From positions 410,327 through 474,326 of the forward strand of contig NZ_JAIEUI010000002.1 of the NCBI RefSeq assembly GCF_022234545.1: a DNA stretch of 64,000 nt, in the 5' to 3' direction. Origin of the DNA: Paenibacillus piscarius (GTDB lineage: Bacteria > Bacillota > Bacilli > Paenibacillales > Paenibacillaceae). Both the position numbers and the translations under genes were made by a program. Positions 54,563 through 62,971 of this stretch are shown one piece after another. Position 1 is the first letter of the stretch. Each line of letters opens with the position of its first letter. The notes below the pieces were generated by a model. The model was not told the origin of the DNA and ran no database searches. It saw only the letters and a list, made by a program, of their open reading frames with translations.

Positions 54563-55615
54563 ATGAATCATTCTGTCATCGAGGAGGATCTCGAAGCAAT
54601 TCTTGACAGCAAATTACCCTGGCAAGAACTCTCGGGCTGCACAGTACTTATTACTGGGGCAAGCGGCCTGATTCCCTCCTATATGGTGGACACCTGCATG
54701 GCCTTGAACAGGCGACGGCTGCTGGACTCTCCGGTGCATGTCCTTGTGCTGGTAAGAAATGAAGCGGCAGCCAGAGGCAGGTTTGCCCTGTATCGGAATA
54801 ACCCCCATCTGGAATTTCTGGTTCAGGATGTCTGTGAACCGTTAAGCTGGCCCGGGCAAGTGGATTTTATTATCCATGCTGCCAGCCAGGCAAGTCCTAA
54901 ATACTACAGCACCGATCCGGTAGGCACCTTATCTGCCAATGTGATGGGAACCCTTAATTTGCTTAAGCTTGCAGTGGAGAAGCAGGTGCAATCGATGCTT
55001 TTCTTAAGCTCGGGTGAAATATACGGACAGGTACCGGATGCCTTTATTCCCACCAAAGAGGAGGATTGGGGTCATGTCAACCCCATGAGCGTCCGCTCCT
55101 GCTATGCGGAGAGCAAGCGAATGGCTGAAACCATGTGCATATCCTGGCATCATCAATATGGCGTTCCTGTGAAGGTTGTGCGTCCTTATCATACTTACGG
55201 GCCGGGAATGAAACTGGATGACGGGCGGGTCTTCGCGGACTTCGTCGGCAATATTCTGAACCGCCAAGACATTGTAATGACTAGTGAAGGGACTGCAATA
55301 CGCGCCTTTTGTTACCTCGCCGATGCCACTGCAGGTTTTTTCACCGTGCTTCTGAATGGCGAGAGCGGCGAAGCCTATAATATTGGAAATCCCGACGGGG
55401 CAGTCAGCATCTCTGAGCTTGCCTCGACCCTGGTAAGCCTATTCCCTGAGTATGGACTGAAGGTAGTAAGATCGACTCCCTCTGGCCAGTACGTTCCCAG
55501 TAAGATCGATAAGAATATTCCGGATATCACCAAGGCGATGAAGCTCGGCTGGCGTCCTTCGACAGGAATAACGGCTGGTTTCTCAAGAACAATTAGAAGT
55601 TATTCTGTTAATTAA
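54563..55615 (+). CDS. NAD-dependent epimerase/dehydratase (extended SDR)
   Basis: 350 residues. The NAD motif reads VLITGASGLIPSYM, close to GxxGxxG but with Pro in the last place. The catalytic YAESK supplies Tyr and Lys, with Ser in LFLSSGEIYG. PYHTYGPGMK and RAFCYLADATAGF are typical of nucleotide-sugar dehydratases/decarboxylases. The gene is more A+T-rich than its surroundings and forms a pair with the FkbM gene 17 bp downstream, so it may make part of a surface glycan. Confidence 0.9.
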   Translation: MNHSVIEEDLEAILDSKLPWQELSGCTVLITGASGLIPSYMVDTCMALNRRRLLDSPVHVLVLVRNEAAARGRFALYRNNPHLEFLVQDVCEPLSWPGQVDFIIHAASQASPKYYSTDPVGTLSANVMGTLNLLKLAVEKQVQSMLFLSSGEIYGQVPDAFIPTKEEDWGHVNPMSVRSCYAESKRMAETMCISWHHQYGVPVKVVRPYHTYGPGMKLDDGRVFADFVGNILNRQDIVMTSEGTAIRAFCYLADATAGFFTVLLNGESGEAYNIGNPDGAVSISELASTLVSLFPEYGLKVVRSTPSGQYVPSKIDKNIPDITKAMKLGWRPSTGITAGFSRTIRSYSVN

Positions 55616-55632
55616 AGAAAGGAAGGTACGAT

Positions 55633-56550
55633 ATGCCAACACCGCTATTCTCAGAAAAACAAGCATTTCTCCAAGGAAGTTTCGCCAAGCCCGAATTTAT
55701 TACTACCATGCATGAGAGATATCACCAGCTCTTATTTGCCTATAGCCATTACCTAAAGGAGACCGATATTGCCAGAATTGAAATCATAGACGACAGTGTC
55801 ATTATGGTCACCAGACAGCATGGCTTCAAGCTATTATGCAATCCCCAAGATCAGAGAACCGTCCCCATTGAAATCCTTAATTTTGGCGCATACGAGCAGG
55901 AAGAACTGGAATGTATCTTCAACCTTTTAACTTCGGCCTCAGTCATCCTGGATATAGGAGCTAATTGTGGATATTACTCACTGCATCTGGCACGGCATTA
56001 CCCGCTCAGCAAGGTGTATTCCTTCGAACCTATCCCTGCCACCTTCGAGAATTTGCAGAAGAATCTGGAATTAAACCATGTTTCCAATGTGACAGCTTAT
56101 AATATAGGACTCTCCGACAAGGCAGGTACACTTCCTGTCTATTTCTATAAACAAGGGTCAGGCAACAGTTCATTGCAAAATTTATCCAACGGTGAGGAGG
56201 TCGTGCAAGTTGATTGCGAATTCCGTACTTTGGATTCTTATATCGAACAAATACCGGAGCAGATTGATTTCATTAAATGCGATGTGGAAGGCGCCGAGCT
56301 GCTCGTTCTGGAGGGTGGACTTGACATAATCAGTAAGCACAAGCCGATCCTGCTGTTTGAGCTGCTGCGCAAGTGGGCCGCCAAATTCAACTATCACCCT
56401 AATGATGTTCTGCAAATTCTGGAAAAGCTTGATTACCGCTGCTTCGCGGTGGATTCTGGACAAATTACTCCTATTGAAAAAATAGAGGATCATACAAGGC
56501 AAACCAATTTTGTGTTTCTGCACAGGGATAAACATGCTGATAAATTCTAA
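55633..56550 (+). CDS. FkbM-family SAM-dependent methyltransferase
   Basis: 305 residues. SAM-binding motif I is VILDIGANCGYYSLHLAR, followed by VYSFEPIPATFENL and IDFIKCDVEGAELLVLEGG, the FkbM signature. N-terminal 90 residues are unassigned. AAAGGAAGG precedes the ATG. Family members O-methylate sugars or other small molecules; with the epimerase it could methylate a glycan sugar. It shares the low G+C of the epimerase gene. Confidence 0.9.
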   Translation: MPTPLFSEKQAFLQGSFAKPEFITTMHERYHQLLFAYSHYLKETDIARIEIIDDSVIMVTRQHGFKLLCNPQDQRTVPIEILNFGAYEQEELECIFNLLTSASVILDIGANCGYYSLHLARHYPLSKVYSFEPIPATFENLQKNLELNHVSNVTAYNIGLSDKAGTLPVYFYKQGSGNSSLQNLSNGEEVVQVDCEFRTLDSYIEQIPEQIDFIKCDVEGAELLVLEGGLDIISKHKPILLFELLRKWAAKFNYHPNDVLQILEKLDYRCFAVDSGQITPIEKIEDHTRQTNFVFLHRDKHADKF

Positions 56551-56579
56551 TTTTTGCAGGCAAAGCATTTAAACACCTT

Positions 56580-56623
56580 GAAAAAGCACGCCTCATCCTT
56601 TGCGGGAGAGCGCGTGCTTTTTC
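56580..56623. terminator. Bidirectional terminator after the FkbM gene
   Basis: GAAAAAGCACGC pairs with GCGTGCTTTTTC around a 20-nt loop; A/T runs on both sides can serve the FkbM gene and the small membrane protein gene. Confidence 0.85.
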
Positions 56624-56654
56624 TATACGCTTGAATCAAAGTAAATTAAAATCG

Positions 56655-56804
56655 TTATGATCTTCGAGATCTGCCTTTAAACAGGTTAACCACGAACAGC
56701 ACCGCTGCCACGAACAGCAGCAGATGGATCAGGTTGCCCATGAAGTTAAAGATGACGCCGAACAGCCAGATTGCCACTACGAGTCCAATGAGTCCCCACA
56801 GCAT
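56655..56804 (-). CDS. Small membrane protein, lmo0937 family
   Basis: 49 residues, short of common gene-finder limits. The frame begins MLWGLIGLVVAIWLFG, continues NFMGNLIHLLLFVAAVLF and ends KGRSRRS. Two hydrophobic spans with a Phe/Leu-rich pattern match the widespread lmo0937 family of tiny Firmicute membrane proteins of unknown function. GAAAGGTGG lies 8 nt before the ATG. It is an independent gene between terminator and GH38 gene. Confidence 0.85.
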   Translation of the reverse strand: MLWGLIGLVVAIWLFGVIFNFMGNLIHLLLFVAAVLFVVNLFKGRSRRS

Positions 56805-56907
56805 AAGATGTACCACCTTTCTCCTCTGGGTTGTTTGACTTTATTTTACCCGTGTAGAGACGGAATCAAACGGCTGCCCCCGGAGATGGCTTAATTAGGT
56901 CGGACTC

Positions 56908-59691
56908 CTACTTCTCCAACTGGTACACCTGTGTGACGATCTTGTAGCCTTCCACATTCTGCTCCGCTGCCGCAAGCTTCGAGACACGGCGCTCCAGCAC
57001 ATCGCTCTCATAGACAGCCTCTGCGCTGAAGGCAGGCTCAACCTTCAGCTTTGCCGGCTCCCCGCCCAGATTGTACCAGCGGGTCACGAGGTCGCCTGTC
57101 TCCTCAGCCATCTTCAAGGTCGAGAAGGCCAGCGGAGAAGCATCAGAGTTCCAGCTTAACCATTGCCCGGATACCGGCAGGCTCACTCCGCCTGAATGCG
57201 GACGTCCATTCACGGCCGGAACGCGAGTTGCCGGGCCTTGCGTCTGGAGGACCGTCCACGGAATCTGGTACTGGTAGGCCTGTGCATAGGCACCGGATAC
57301 CGCACCGTCACCCGTATAAGGGATGATCGCATATTCTACCGTTTGCTCTCCCAGGCACTGTGCCTCCGGCGTCTCGAACACGCCCCAATCCCCCAGCTCA
57401 GAGGATGAGCGCAGCAGGGTTACGGCAATGGTGTTTTTGCCGTCCAGCAGCACTTCATACTCATTCAATCCCTTGTTCGCAACGGCAAGTCCATGGACTC
57501 CGTCCGCTACGCTGACGAAGACCTGCTGATGCTGGGCGTTGCTTGGATTGACCCATTCCGCCGCAGGCCGGTTATTGCGTCTGGCCACCTCGAACACAGA
57601 ATCAGCATAGTGGTGATCTGCTTCAAGACCTGTAGGGAACAAGGCTCTGAGCCGCTGATCCTTGGCCTGATTGTTGAAGCTGGTGCTTACCTGTACCATT
57701 CCGCTTCCAGCTTCCAGGGTATATTGCGTGGTCAACACAAGCGGCACCATCTGAGCCGAACGCTGCGCTGTCCGCTCCGTGAACGGAACCATCTGCCGCT
57801 TCTCGGTGAGGAAGGTCTCATCTGCACTGGCCGGAACCTCCCAGCGCAGCACCGTCTCCATCACCACACGCGCCGGGGACTGCTCCTTGACTGTAATCTC
57901 CGCCGTCAAGCCTTCGGTGGTCAATACCCCGCTGCCTTCGGGCTGGCGGTACACATACTCATTCCCGATGTCACCGGTATTCTCGTAGGCATTCAGTCCG
58001 GCATAGACCGCACCTGACTGCTTATCTGTAACGGTCACGGTACCGTTGTCCGCAACGGCCACGATCAGCTTGGCATTCTCCATCGTATTGCCTTGTACAC
58101 TTACACTATCCAGCACGGCTGCTTCCGCACCGGCGGCAGCGGCCGCGGGAACCAATGCATACGTACGGTAACCTAGCGCAGCCACATCCGCTGCCGGGAA
58201 GGTTACGCGGACCTTGCGCGCCATATAAGGCTGGCGGAAGCGGTCCTTGGGCAGCTCATATCCGAAGTGAACCCCAAGATCCTCAAGACGGGCCGGGTAC
58301 AGCTTGCCCGCTTCGTCCATAACCTGCCATTCGCCCAGCGGCTCCTGCGCAAGTGCTCTGGCCAGAGTCTGCGGATTAGGTCCCTCAGGGAAGTATTTCT
58401 TGACCTTAATCAGCTCCACCGTAACCGTTCCGGTTCTGGACCAGCCGCTGGTGTTAAATACGGTGAACGGAACTGCTTCCGGTCCCCACGCCGCTACTGC
58501 GGCCACATCTATGGCTTCCGTAAGTGCAGAAGCACTCTGGGCGGCAATCGCCTCAGCCATCTGGCTGCTCTTGGCGAACCGGGTCACCATCTCGCGGTGC
58601 ACCTCATCCACGCTGCAGCCGCAGATGCTGTCATGCGGATGATTCTGCATTAAGGTCTTCCACGCATAGGTCAGCAGAGCATGCGGATAGGTCTGCACTC
58701 CGGCCAGCGCAGCGAACGCCGCCAGTGGCTCAGCCACCTTTTCCAGCAAGGTCTGGCCGGATTGGTTCAATTGCTTCAGATACACCCGCGAGGAGGCCGT
58801 GTTGACCAGTGTGCCCCATCCATCCGTATGCTGGCTGCGCAGCTCCCCTTCCACCGTCACCAGATCACCGGGAAGACTACCTTCCAGTGCCTTCAAGTAA
58901 TCATCGAAATTGGAGTGCACGAACTCCACATCGGGATACAAATCAGAGGCTGTGCGGATCGCCTCGGACAGATCGGTCTGAATCGGCTGGTGATCGCAGC
59001 CGTTCATGAACAGCAGATGCGGAGTAGAAGCGAATTTCTCGGCATCCGCAAGATTCTTGTCCCAGTATGCCTTGGCGGCAATTGGATCTGCCGGAACCTC
59101 CATACCGTTGCAGTACCAGTTGGCGAACAGCACACCCAGTACCTCCGAGCCGTCCGGGGAACGCCAGATCATCTCGGAATAAGGAGACTCGTAGGTATCG
59201 TTCTCGCTGACTTCATTATTGAAGCCTGTCGGCTTCACGCCGCGTCCGAAGATAGCATTCGTAATTCCGGCCTGCTGAAGTATCTGCGGTGCCTGCCCCA
59301 TATTGCCGAAGGAATCGGGGAAATAGCCGGTTTTGGAGATGATCCCGAAGGGTCTGGCATCCATATGCCCGATCAGCAGGTTGCGCAGATTCGCCTCCCC
59401 GCTGGTCAGGAACTCGTCCTGGAGCACGTACCACGGACCGAAATGAATGCGCCCTTCCCGGATATAGCGGTCCAGCCGCTCTCTCTGCTCCGGGCGGACC
59501 TGGAGATAATCCTCGCGGATGATGGTCTGTCCGTCCAGGTGGAAATAGCGGTAATCCGGATCTTGGTCCAGTGTGTCGAGCAGCTTATCCATCAGTTCAA
59601 TTAATAAGAGATGATGATGTTCATAAGGCATATACCATTCACGGTCCCAGTGGGTGTGCGAGATGATATGTGCGGTTGTGCGCTTAGCCAT
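56908..59691 (-). CDS. Alpha-mannosidase, GH38
   Basis: 927 residues, cytoplasmic. The zinc site starts with HTHWDREWY (His14, Asp16), followed by the middle helical domain region (HDSICGCSVDEVHREM supplies a later His) and C-terminal beta domains. It removes alpha-linked mannose from imported glycans. It ends the transcription unit of GH125, lipoprotein and two permeases, 15 bp after the MalG-type gene. GGAGGGTTACCTAC precedes the ATG. Confidence 0.95.
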   Translation of the reverse strand: MAKRTTAHIISHTHWDREWYMPYEHHHLLLIELMDKLLDTLDQDPDYRYFHLDGQTIIREDYLQVRPEQRERLDRYIREGRIHFGPWYVLQDEFLTSGEANLRNLLIGHMDARPFGIISKTGYFPDSFGNMGQAPQILQQAGITNAIFGRGVKPTGFNNEVSENDTYESPYSEMIWRSPDGSEVLGVLFANWYCNGMEVPADPIAAKAYWDKNLADAEKFASTPHLLFMNGCDHQPIQTDLSEAIRTASDLYPDVEFVHSNFDDYLKALEGSLPGDLVTVEGELRSQHTDGWGTLVNTASSRVYLKQLNQSGQTLLEKVAEPLAAFAALAGVQTYPHALLTYAWKTLMQNHPHDSICGCSVDEVHREMVTRFAKSSQMAEAIAAQSASALTEAIDVAAVAAWGPEAVPFTVFNTSGWSRTGTVTVELIKVKKYFPEGPNPQTLARALAQEPLGEWQVMDEAGKLYPARLEDLGVHFGYELPKDRFRQPYMARKVRVTFPAADVAALGYRTYALVPAAAAAGAEAAVLDSVSVQGNTMENAKLIVAVADNGTVTVTDKQSGAVYAGLNAYENTGDIGNEYVYRQPEGSGVLTTEGLTAEITVKEQSPARVVMETVLRWEVPASADETFLTEKRQMVPFTERTAQRSAQMVPLVLTTQYTLEAGSGMVQVSTSFNNQAKDQRLRALFPTGLEADHHYADSVFEVARRNNRPAAEWVNPSNAQHQQVFVSVADGVHGLAVANKGLNEYEVLLDGKNTIAVTLLRSSSELGDWGVFETPEAQCLGEQTVEYAIIPYTGDGAVSGAYAQAYQYQIPWTVLQTQGPATRVPAVNGRPHSGGVSLPVSGQWLSWNSDASPLAFSTLKMAEETGDLVTRWYNLGGEPAKLKVEPAFSAEAVYESDVLERRVSKLAAAEQNVEGYKIVTQVYQLEK

Positions 59692-59706
59692 GTAGGTAAC
59701 CCTCCA

Positions 59707-60528
59707 TTATCCTTTTGTCGCTCCGCCCATGCTGAATCCCTTGGACATATACCGCTGGGAGAACATATACAGCACTACGGAAGGCATCGTGTAGAGTAGT
59801 GAGAAGGCAGCGAGTCTGCCATATTCGACCATGCCGTGGCTGCCGAAGAATTGATAGATGGTAACGGATGCCGGCAGCTTCTCCGGTGTCTGGAGCAGGA
59901 TATACGGCACGAAGAAGTTGCCCCAGCTTCCTGAGAAGGTGAAAATTGCAATCGTCGCGATCCCCGGCAGCATCAGCGGAGCCACGATTCTCCGCAAGCC
60001 GCCCCAGACGGAGGCGCCGTCAATCCAGGCCGCTTCCTCCAGGTCAATCGGCACGGAGTCCATGAAGCTCTTCATCATCCAGATCCCGTAGGGCAGGGAG
60101 GAGGAAGTGAGGAAGAGCATGGTTGCGAAGATTGAGTTCTGCAATTTGAAGAACAGGAACATCTGGAATACCGGAACCATAACCGCCGTAATCGGCAGAG
60201 CCGTCATGAAGAGGATGCTGAGCAGGAAGCTTTTTTTGAAGCGCATCTCATAACGGGATAACGGGTACGCAGCCAGTACGGAGGCAAGCACAACAAGGGT
60301 TGCCTGACCTCCGGAGAGGATGATCCCTACGCCGAACGAGCGCAGATTGCCGCTGTCTCCGAGCACTGCCGAGAAGTTATCCAGCGTGAAATTGGGGAAT
60401 TTAATACCCTGCTGGGCATTTGTATCAAACGAAGCGAGCAGAATCCAGAATAACGGCAGCAGGAAGCAGAGTCCCAGAACGGCCAGAATCCCGTATTGGA
60501 TATTACGTTGAAGCCTATGCTTGACCAC
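59707..60528 (-). CDS. Carbohydrate ABC transporter permease, MalG type (CUT1)
   Basis: 273 residues from a GTG with AGGAGGTGCATCACT upstream. Six spans; EAA loop IDLEEAAWIDGASVWGGL; C-terminal RYMSKGFSMGGATKG. Forms a heterodimer with the MalF-type partner 21 bp upstream. No ATPase gene in the cluster. Confidence 0.93.
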   Translation of the reverse strand: MVKHRLQRNIQYGILAVLGLCFLLPLFWILLASFDTNAQQGIKFPNFTLDNFSAVLGDSGNLRSFGVGIILSGGQATLVVLASVLAAYPLSRYEMRFKKSFLLSILFMTALPITAVMVPVFQMFLFFKLQNSIFATMLFLTSSSLPYGIWMMKSFMDSVPIDLEEAAWIDGASVWGGLRRIVAPLMLPGIATIAIFTFSGSWGNFFVPYILLQTPEKLPASVTIYQFFGSHGMVEYGRLAAFSLLYTMPSVVLYMFSQRYMSKGFSMGGATKG

Positions 60529-60549
60529 AGTGATGCACCTCCTTCAGGG

Positions 60550-61416
60550 TTAGACCTTGACTTTCATGGATTTCATATAGAACAAGCTTGCAACAATCCC
60601 GATCACCAGCAGCACGAGTGAGATCGCGGTGCCGTATCCGAACTGATAATTGACGAAGGCCTGATTGTACATAAATACCGGCAAGGTCTGAGTGGCCGTT
60701 CCCGGGCCCCCTCCGGTCATGGTATAGATCAGAGTGAACACGCCCAGGGTTTGCAGCGTGACGAGCATCATGTTGGTGACGATCGAGCCTTTTACCATAG
60801 GAATAGTAATGTAACTCAGAATCTTGAAGTTGCTTGCCCCGTCAATCGTGGCGGCCTCCTCAATATCCTTAGGAATCTCATCCAGTGCAGATTGATAGAC
60901 CATCATCGAGAACGCGGTGCCGTGCCAGATGTTGGCAATGATGACACTCACCATCGGGAAGCTGAACAGCCAGGAGACCGGGCTAATGCCGAACCAGCCG
61001 ATGATCTGATTCAAGGTCCCGTTATCACTGAAGAATGCTACCATACAGAAGGCGACAACGATCTCCGGTGTCACCCAGCCCGCAATGACGATAATGCCGA
61101 TGATCCGGCGGAAGGTAACATTCTTCTCTTTCATTAATAAGGCCAGAATGAAGCCGAGCACAACCTGCCCGATGACCGCTGAGAAAATCAGGAACACCAG
61201 CGTTCTCCAGACGCTGATCCGGAAATCCGGGTCCTGGAACATATTGGTGAAGTTCTGGAAGCCGATGAATTGCAAATTACGGGCGGCACTGCCCGTCAGA
61301 GCCATATTGGTGAAGGCGAAGCAAATGGTCAGAATAATCGGTACGATAAAGAATATCAGCAGCAGCAAGACAGAAGGCGTCAAAAATAAAAATGCGCCCC
61401 GTGACTTCCTTTTCAT
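60550..61416 (-). CDS. Carbohydrate ABC transporter permease, MalF type (CUT1)
   Basis: 288 residues, about six spans. The EAA loop is DIEEAATIDGASNFKIL. GGAGGGGGAGTGACCT precedes the ATG. Follows the lipoprotein gene by 68 bp. Substrate likely an alpha-mannoside, judged from the flanking GH38 and GH125 genes. Confidence 0.93.
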   Translation of the reverse strand: MKRKSRGAFLFLTPSVLLLLIFFIVPIILTICFAFTNMALTGSAARNLQFIGFQNFTNMFQDPDFRISVWRTLVFLIFSAVIGQVVLGFILALLMKEKNVTFRRIIGIIVIAGWVTPEIVVAFCMVAFFSDNGTLNQIIGWFGISPVSWLFSFPMVSVIIANIWHGTAFSMMVYQSALDEIPKDIEEAATIDGASNFKILSYITIPMVKGSIVTNMMLVTLQTLGVFTLIYTMTGGGPGTATQTLPVFMYNQAFVNYQFGYGTAISLVLLVIGIVASLFYMKSMKVKV

Positions 61417-61484
61417 AGGTCACTCCCCCTCCAAATCCGAAAGAGGAGAATCGCTTCTCCTCTGCGCTCGAATTCTCAATTCCT

Positions 61485-62867
61485 CTATTTGACTTCTACT
61501 TTATCTTCGCCAAGGGCGCGGACTACATTATCCTTGAGCTGCTTCACAGCATCCTCCGGTGTCAGCTTGCCGGAAGCAATGCTCTCGACAATGCTCTGAA
61601 GCTGGGCGGATACGGTAGCGTACTCGTCATTGGCCGGGCGGAATTTCGCCACCTCCAGCAAGGCTTGCGCCTCGGCGGTATACGTACGGTCGGTATAGCC
61701 TGCTACGTCCACAGAATCATTACGCGGGCTCAGGTTCCCCTCGGCCATTACGCGTCCGGTTGCGTTCTCCTGATTCATCAGGAACTCCATGAATTTCCAC
61801 GCGGCTTCCTTGTTCTGCGATTGTGCCGGAATCGACCAAGCCCAGCCGCCGGACATGGTGATCGCTCCAGGCTCTTGACCGTTCTGCGTCGGGAATGGCG
61901 CGAAGCCCATCTTGTCTGCTACATTCTCAATCGGTGCTGCACCGTTCTCGAACCAGGTCGAACCGGCCCAGCTTCCGTCTACGGCCATCGCCAGCTTACC
62001 TTGCGGGAATAGCTGCTGGAAGGCAATACTGCCGGCTTGTCCGTTCAGCGCTACCTGCATCGTCGGTCCTGTCTTATCTACATTGAATAGCTGATCAATG
62101 AATTTGAAGGAATCTAATAGTCCGGGACTGCTGACGACCCATTTCTTGGTCTCATCGTTGTAGAGCGTGTCGTTCGTGCCGTACAGAAGCATCTCCAGCG
62201 TCTGCATCGTTACGCCTTCACCGCTCGATTTGCCCACGATCATATTCAGCGGGGTTACGCCCGGCAGCTTATCCTTGATCGTGCGCGCTGCTTCCAGCAC
62301 CTCATCCCAGGTAGCAGGCTTAAACGGTACCGGTAATCCCGCTTGTGCTAACAGCTCCTTGTTGTACCAGATGCCGCGTGTATCCGAGGTGGCAGGAATA
62401 CCGTAGATTTTGCCGTCCTCACCGGTCACACCAGCCTTAAGATTCTCAATGAACTTGTCCTTCCAGTCACTCCAGCCCGCCACCTGTGTATCGAGCGGCT
62501 CCAGATATCCGGCGGCGGCATCCGATTTAATAATGGAGGTATCCTCGGCTACAATATCCGGCGCGGTATCGGGCGACTTCATCTGCAGGACGATCTTGGA
62601 GGTGTAATCCCCTTCACTGGCCAGCACCGGAGCGATCTTGATTTTGATATCCGGGTTGTCCGTTTCAAACTTCTCAATCAGGCCGGATTCAAAATATTTG
62701 GTCAATGTATCCTCTGAGCCCGACGAACGGAAGGTAATCGTGACCTCCTGCTTGCCTTCAGCTGCACCCGAACCGGAATCCGAATTGCCGCTTGAACAGG
62801 CTGTTGTCAACAGAAGAAGCGAAGCCATTGCCGCAGTCATTGAAACTTTGAGTTTATTTGCTTTCAT
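61485..62867 (-). CDS. Sugar-binding lipoprotein of the mannoside importer
   Basis: 460 residues. Lipobox LLTTACSSG with Cys24, then a Ser/Gly linker and a family 1 sugar-binding fold (VTITFRSSGSEDTL, NLKAGVTGEDGKIYGIPATSDTRGIWYNKEL, SGGWAWSIPAQSQNKEAAWKF). AAAGGGGCACAGACCTA precedes the ATG. A long hairpin repeat is located in the gap to the GH125 gene. Confidence 0.93.
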   Translation of the reverse strand: MKANKLKVSMTAAMASLLLLTTACSSGNSDSGSGAAEGKQEVTITFRSSGSEDTLTKYFESGLIEKFETDNPDIKIKIAPVLASEGDYTSKIVLQMKSPDTAPDIVAEDTSIIKSDAAAGYLEPLDTQVAGWSDWKDKFIENLKAGVTGEDGKIYGIPATSDTRGIWYNKELLAQAGLPVPFKPATWDEVLEAARTIKDKLPGVTPLNMIVGKSSGEGVTMQTLEMLLYGTNDTLYNDETKKWVVSSPGLLDSFKFIDQLFNVDKTGPTMQVALNGQAGSIAFQQLFPQGKLAMAVDGSWAGSTWFENGAAPIENVADKMGFAPFPTQNGQEPGAITMSGGWAWSIPAQSQNKEAAWKFMEFLMNQENATGRVMAEGNLSPRNDSVDVAGYTDRTYTAEAQALLEVAKFRPANDEYATVSAQLQSIVESIASGKLTPEDAVKQLKDNVVRALGEDKVEVK

Positions 62868-62912
62868 TAGGTCTGTGCCCCTTTAGTATAGTTTCATAAC
62901 GCTTTCATAAAA

Positions 62913-62970
62913 GCTTCAAGCGGAAACGGCTTTGCCGTCCTTGGAAGGACGGCACCGTTTCAGCGAGAAT
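62913..62970 (-). repeat. Long hairpin repeat, copy 2 (GH125-lipoprotein junction)
   Basis: As minus-strand RNA the outer stem GAAACGG/CCGUUUC and inner stem GCCGUCCUU/AAGGACGGC form one long hairpin, flanked by the same UCUCGCU and CGCUUGA as at 3262-3319. No U-run follows. Confidence 0.85.
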
Positions 62971-62971
62971 T

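Noticed and set aside
58681..59604. 307-codon plus-strand frame
   Set aside because: Antisense to the GH38 catalytic region; composition typical of a shadow frame.
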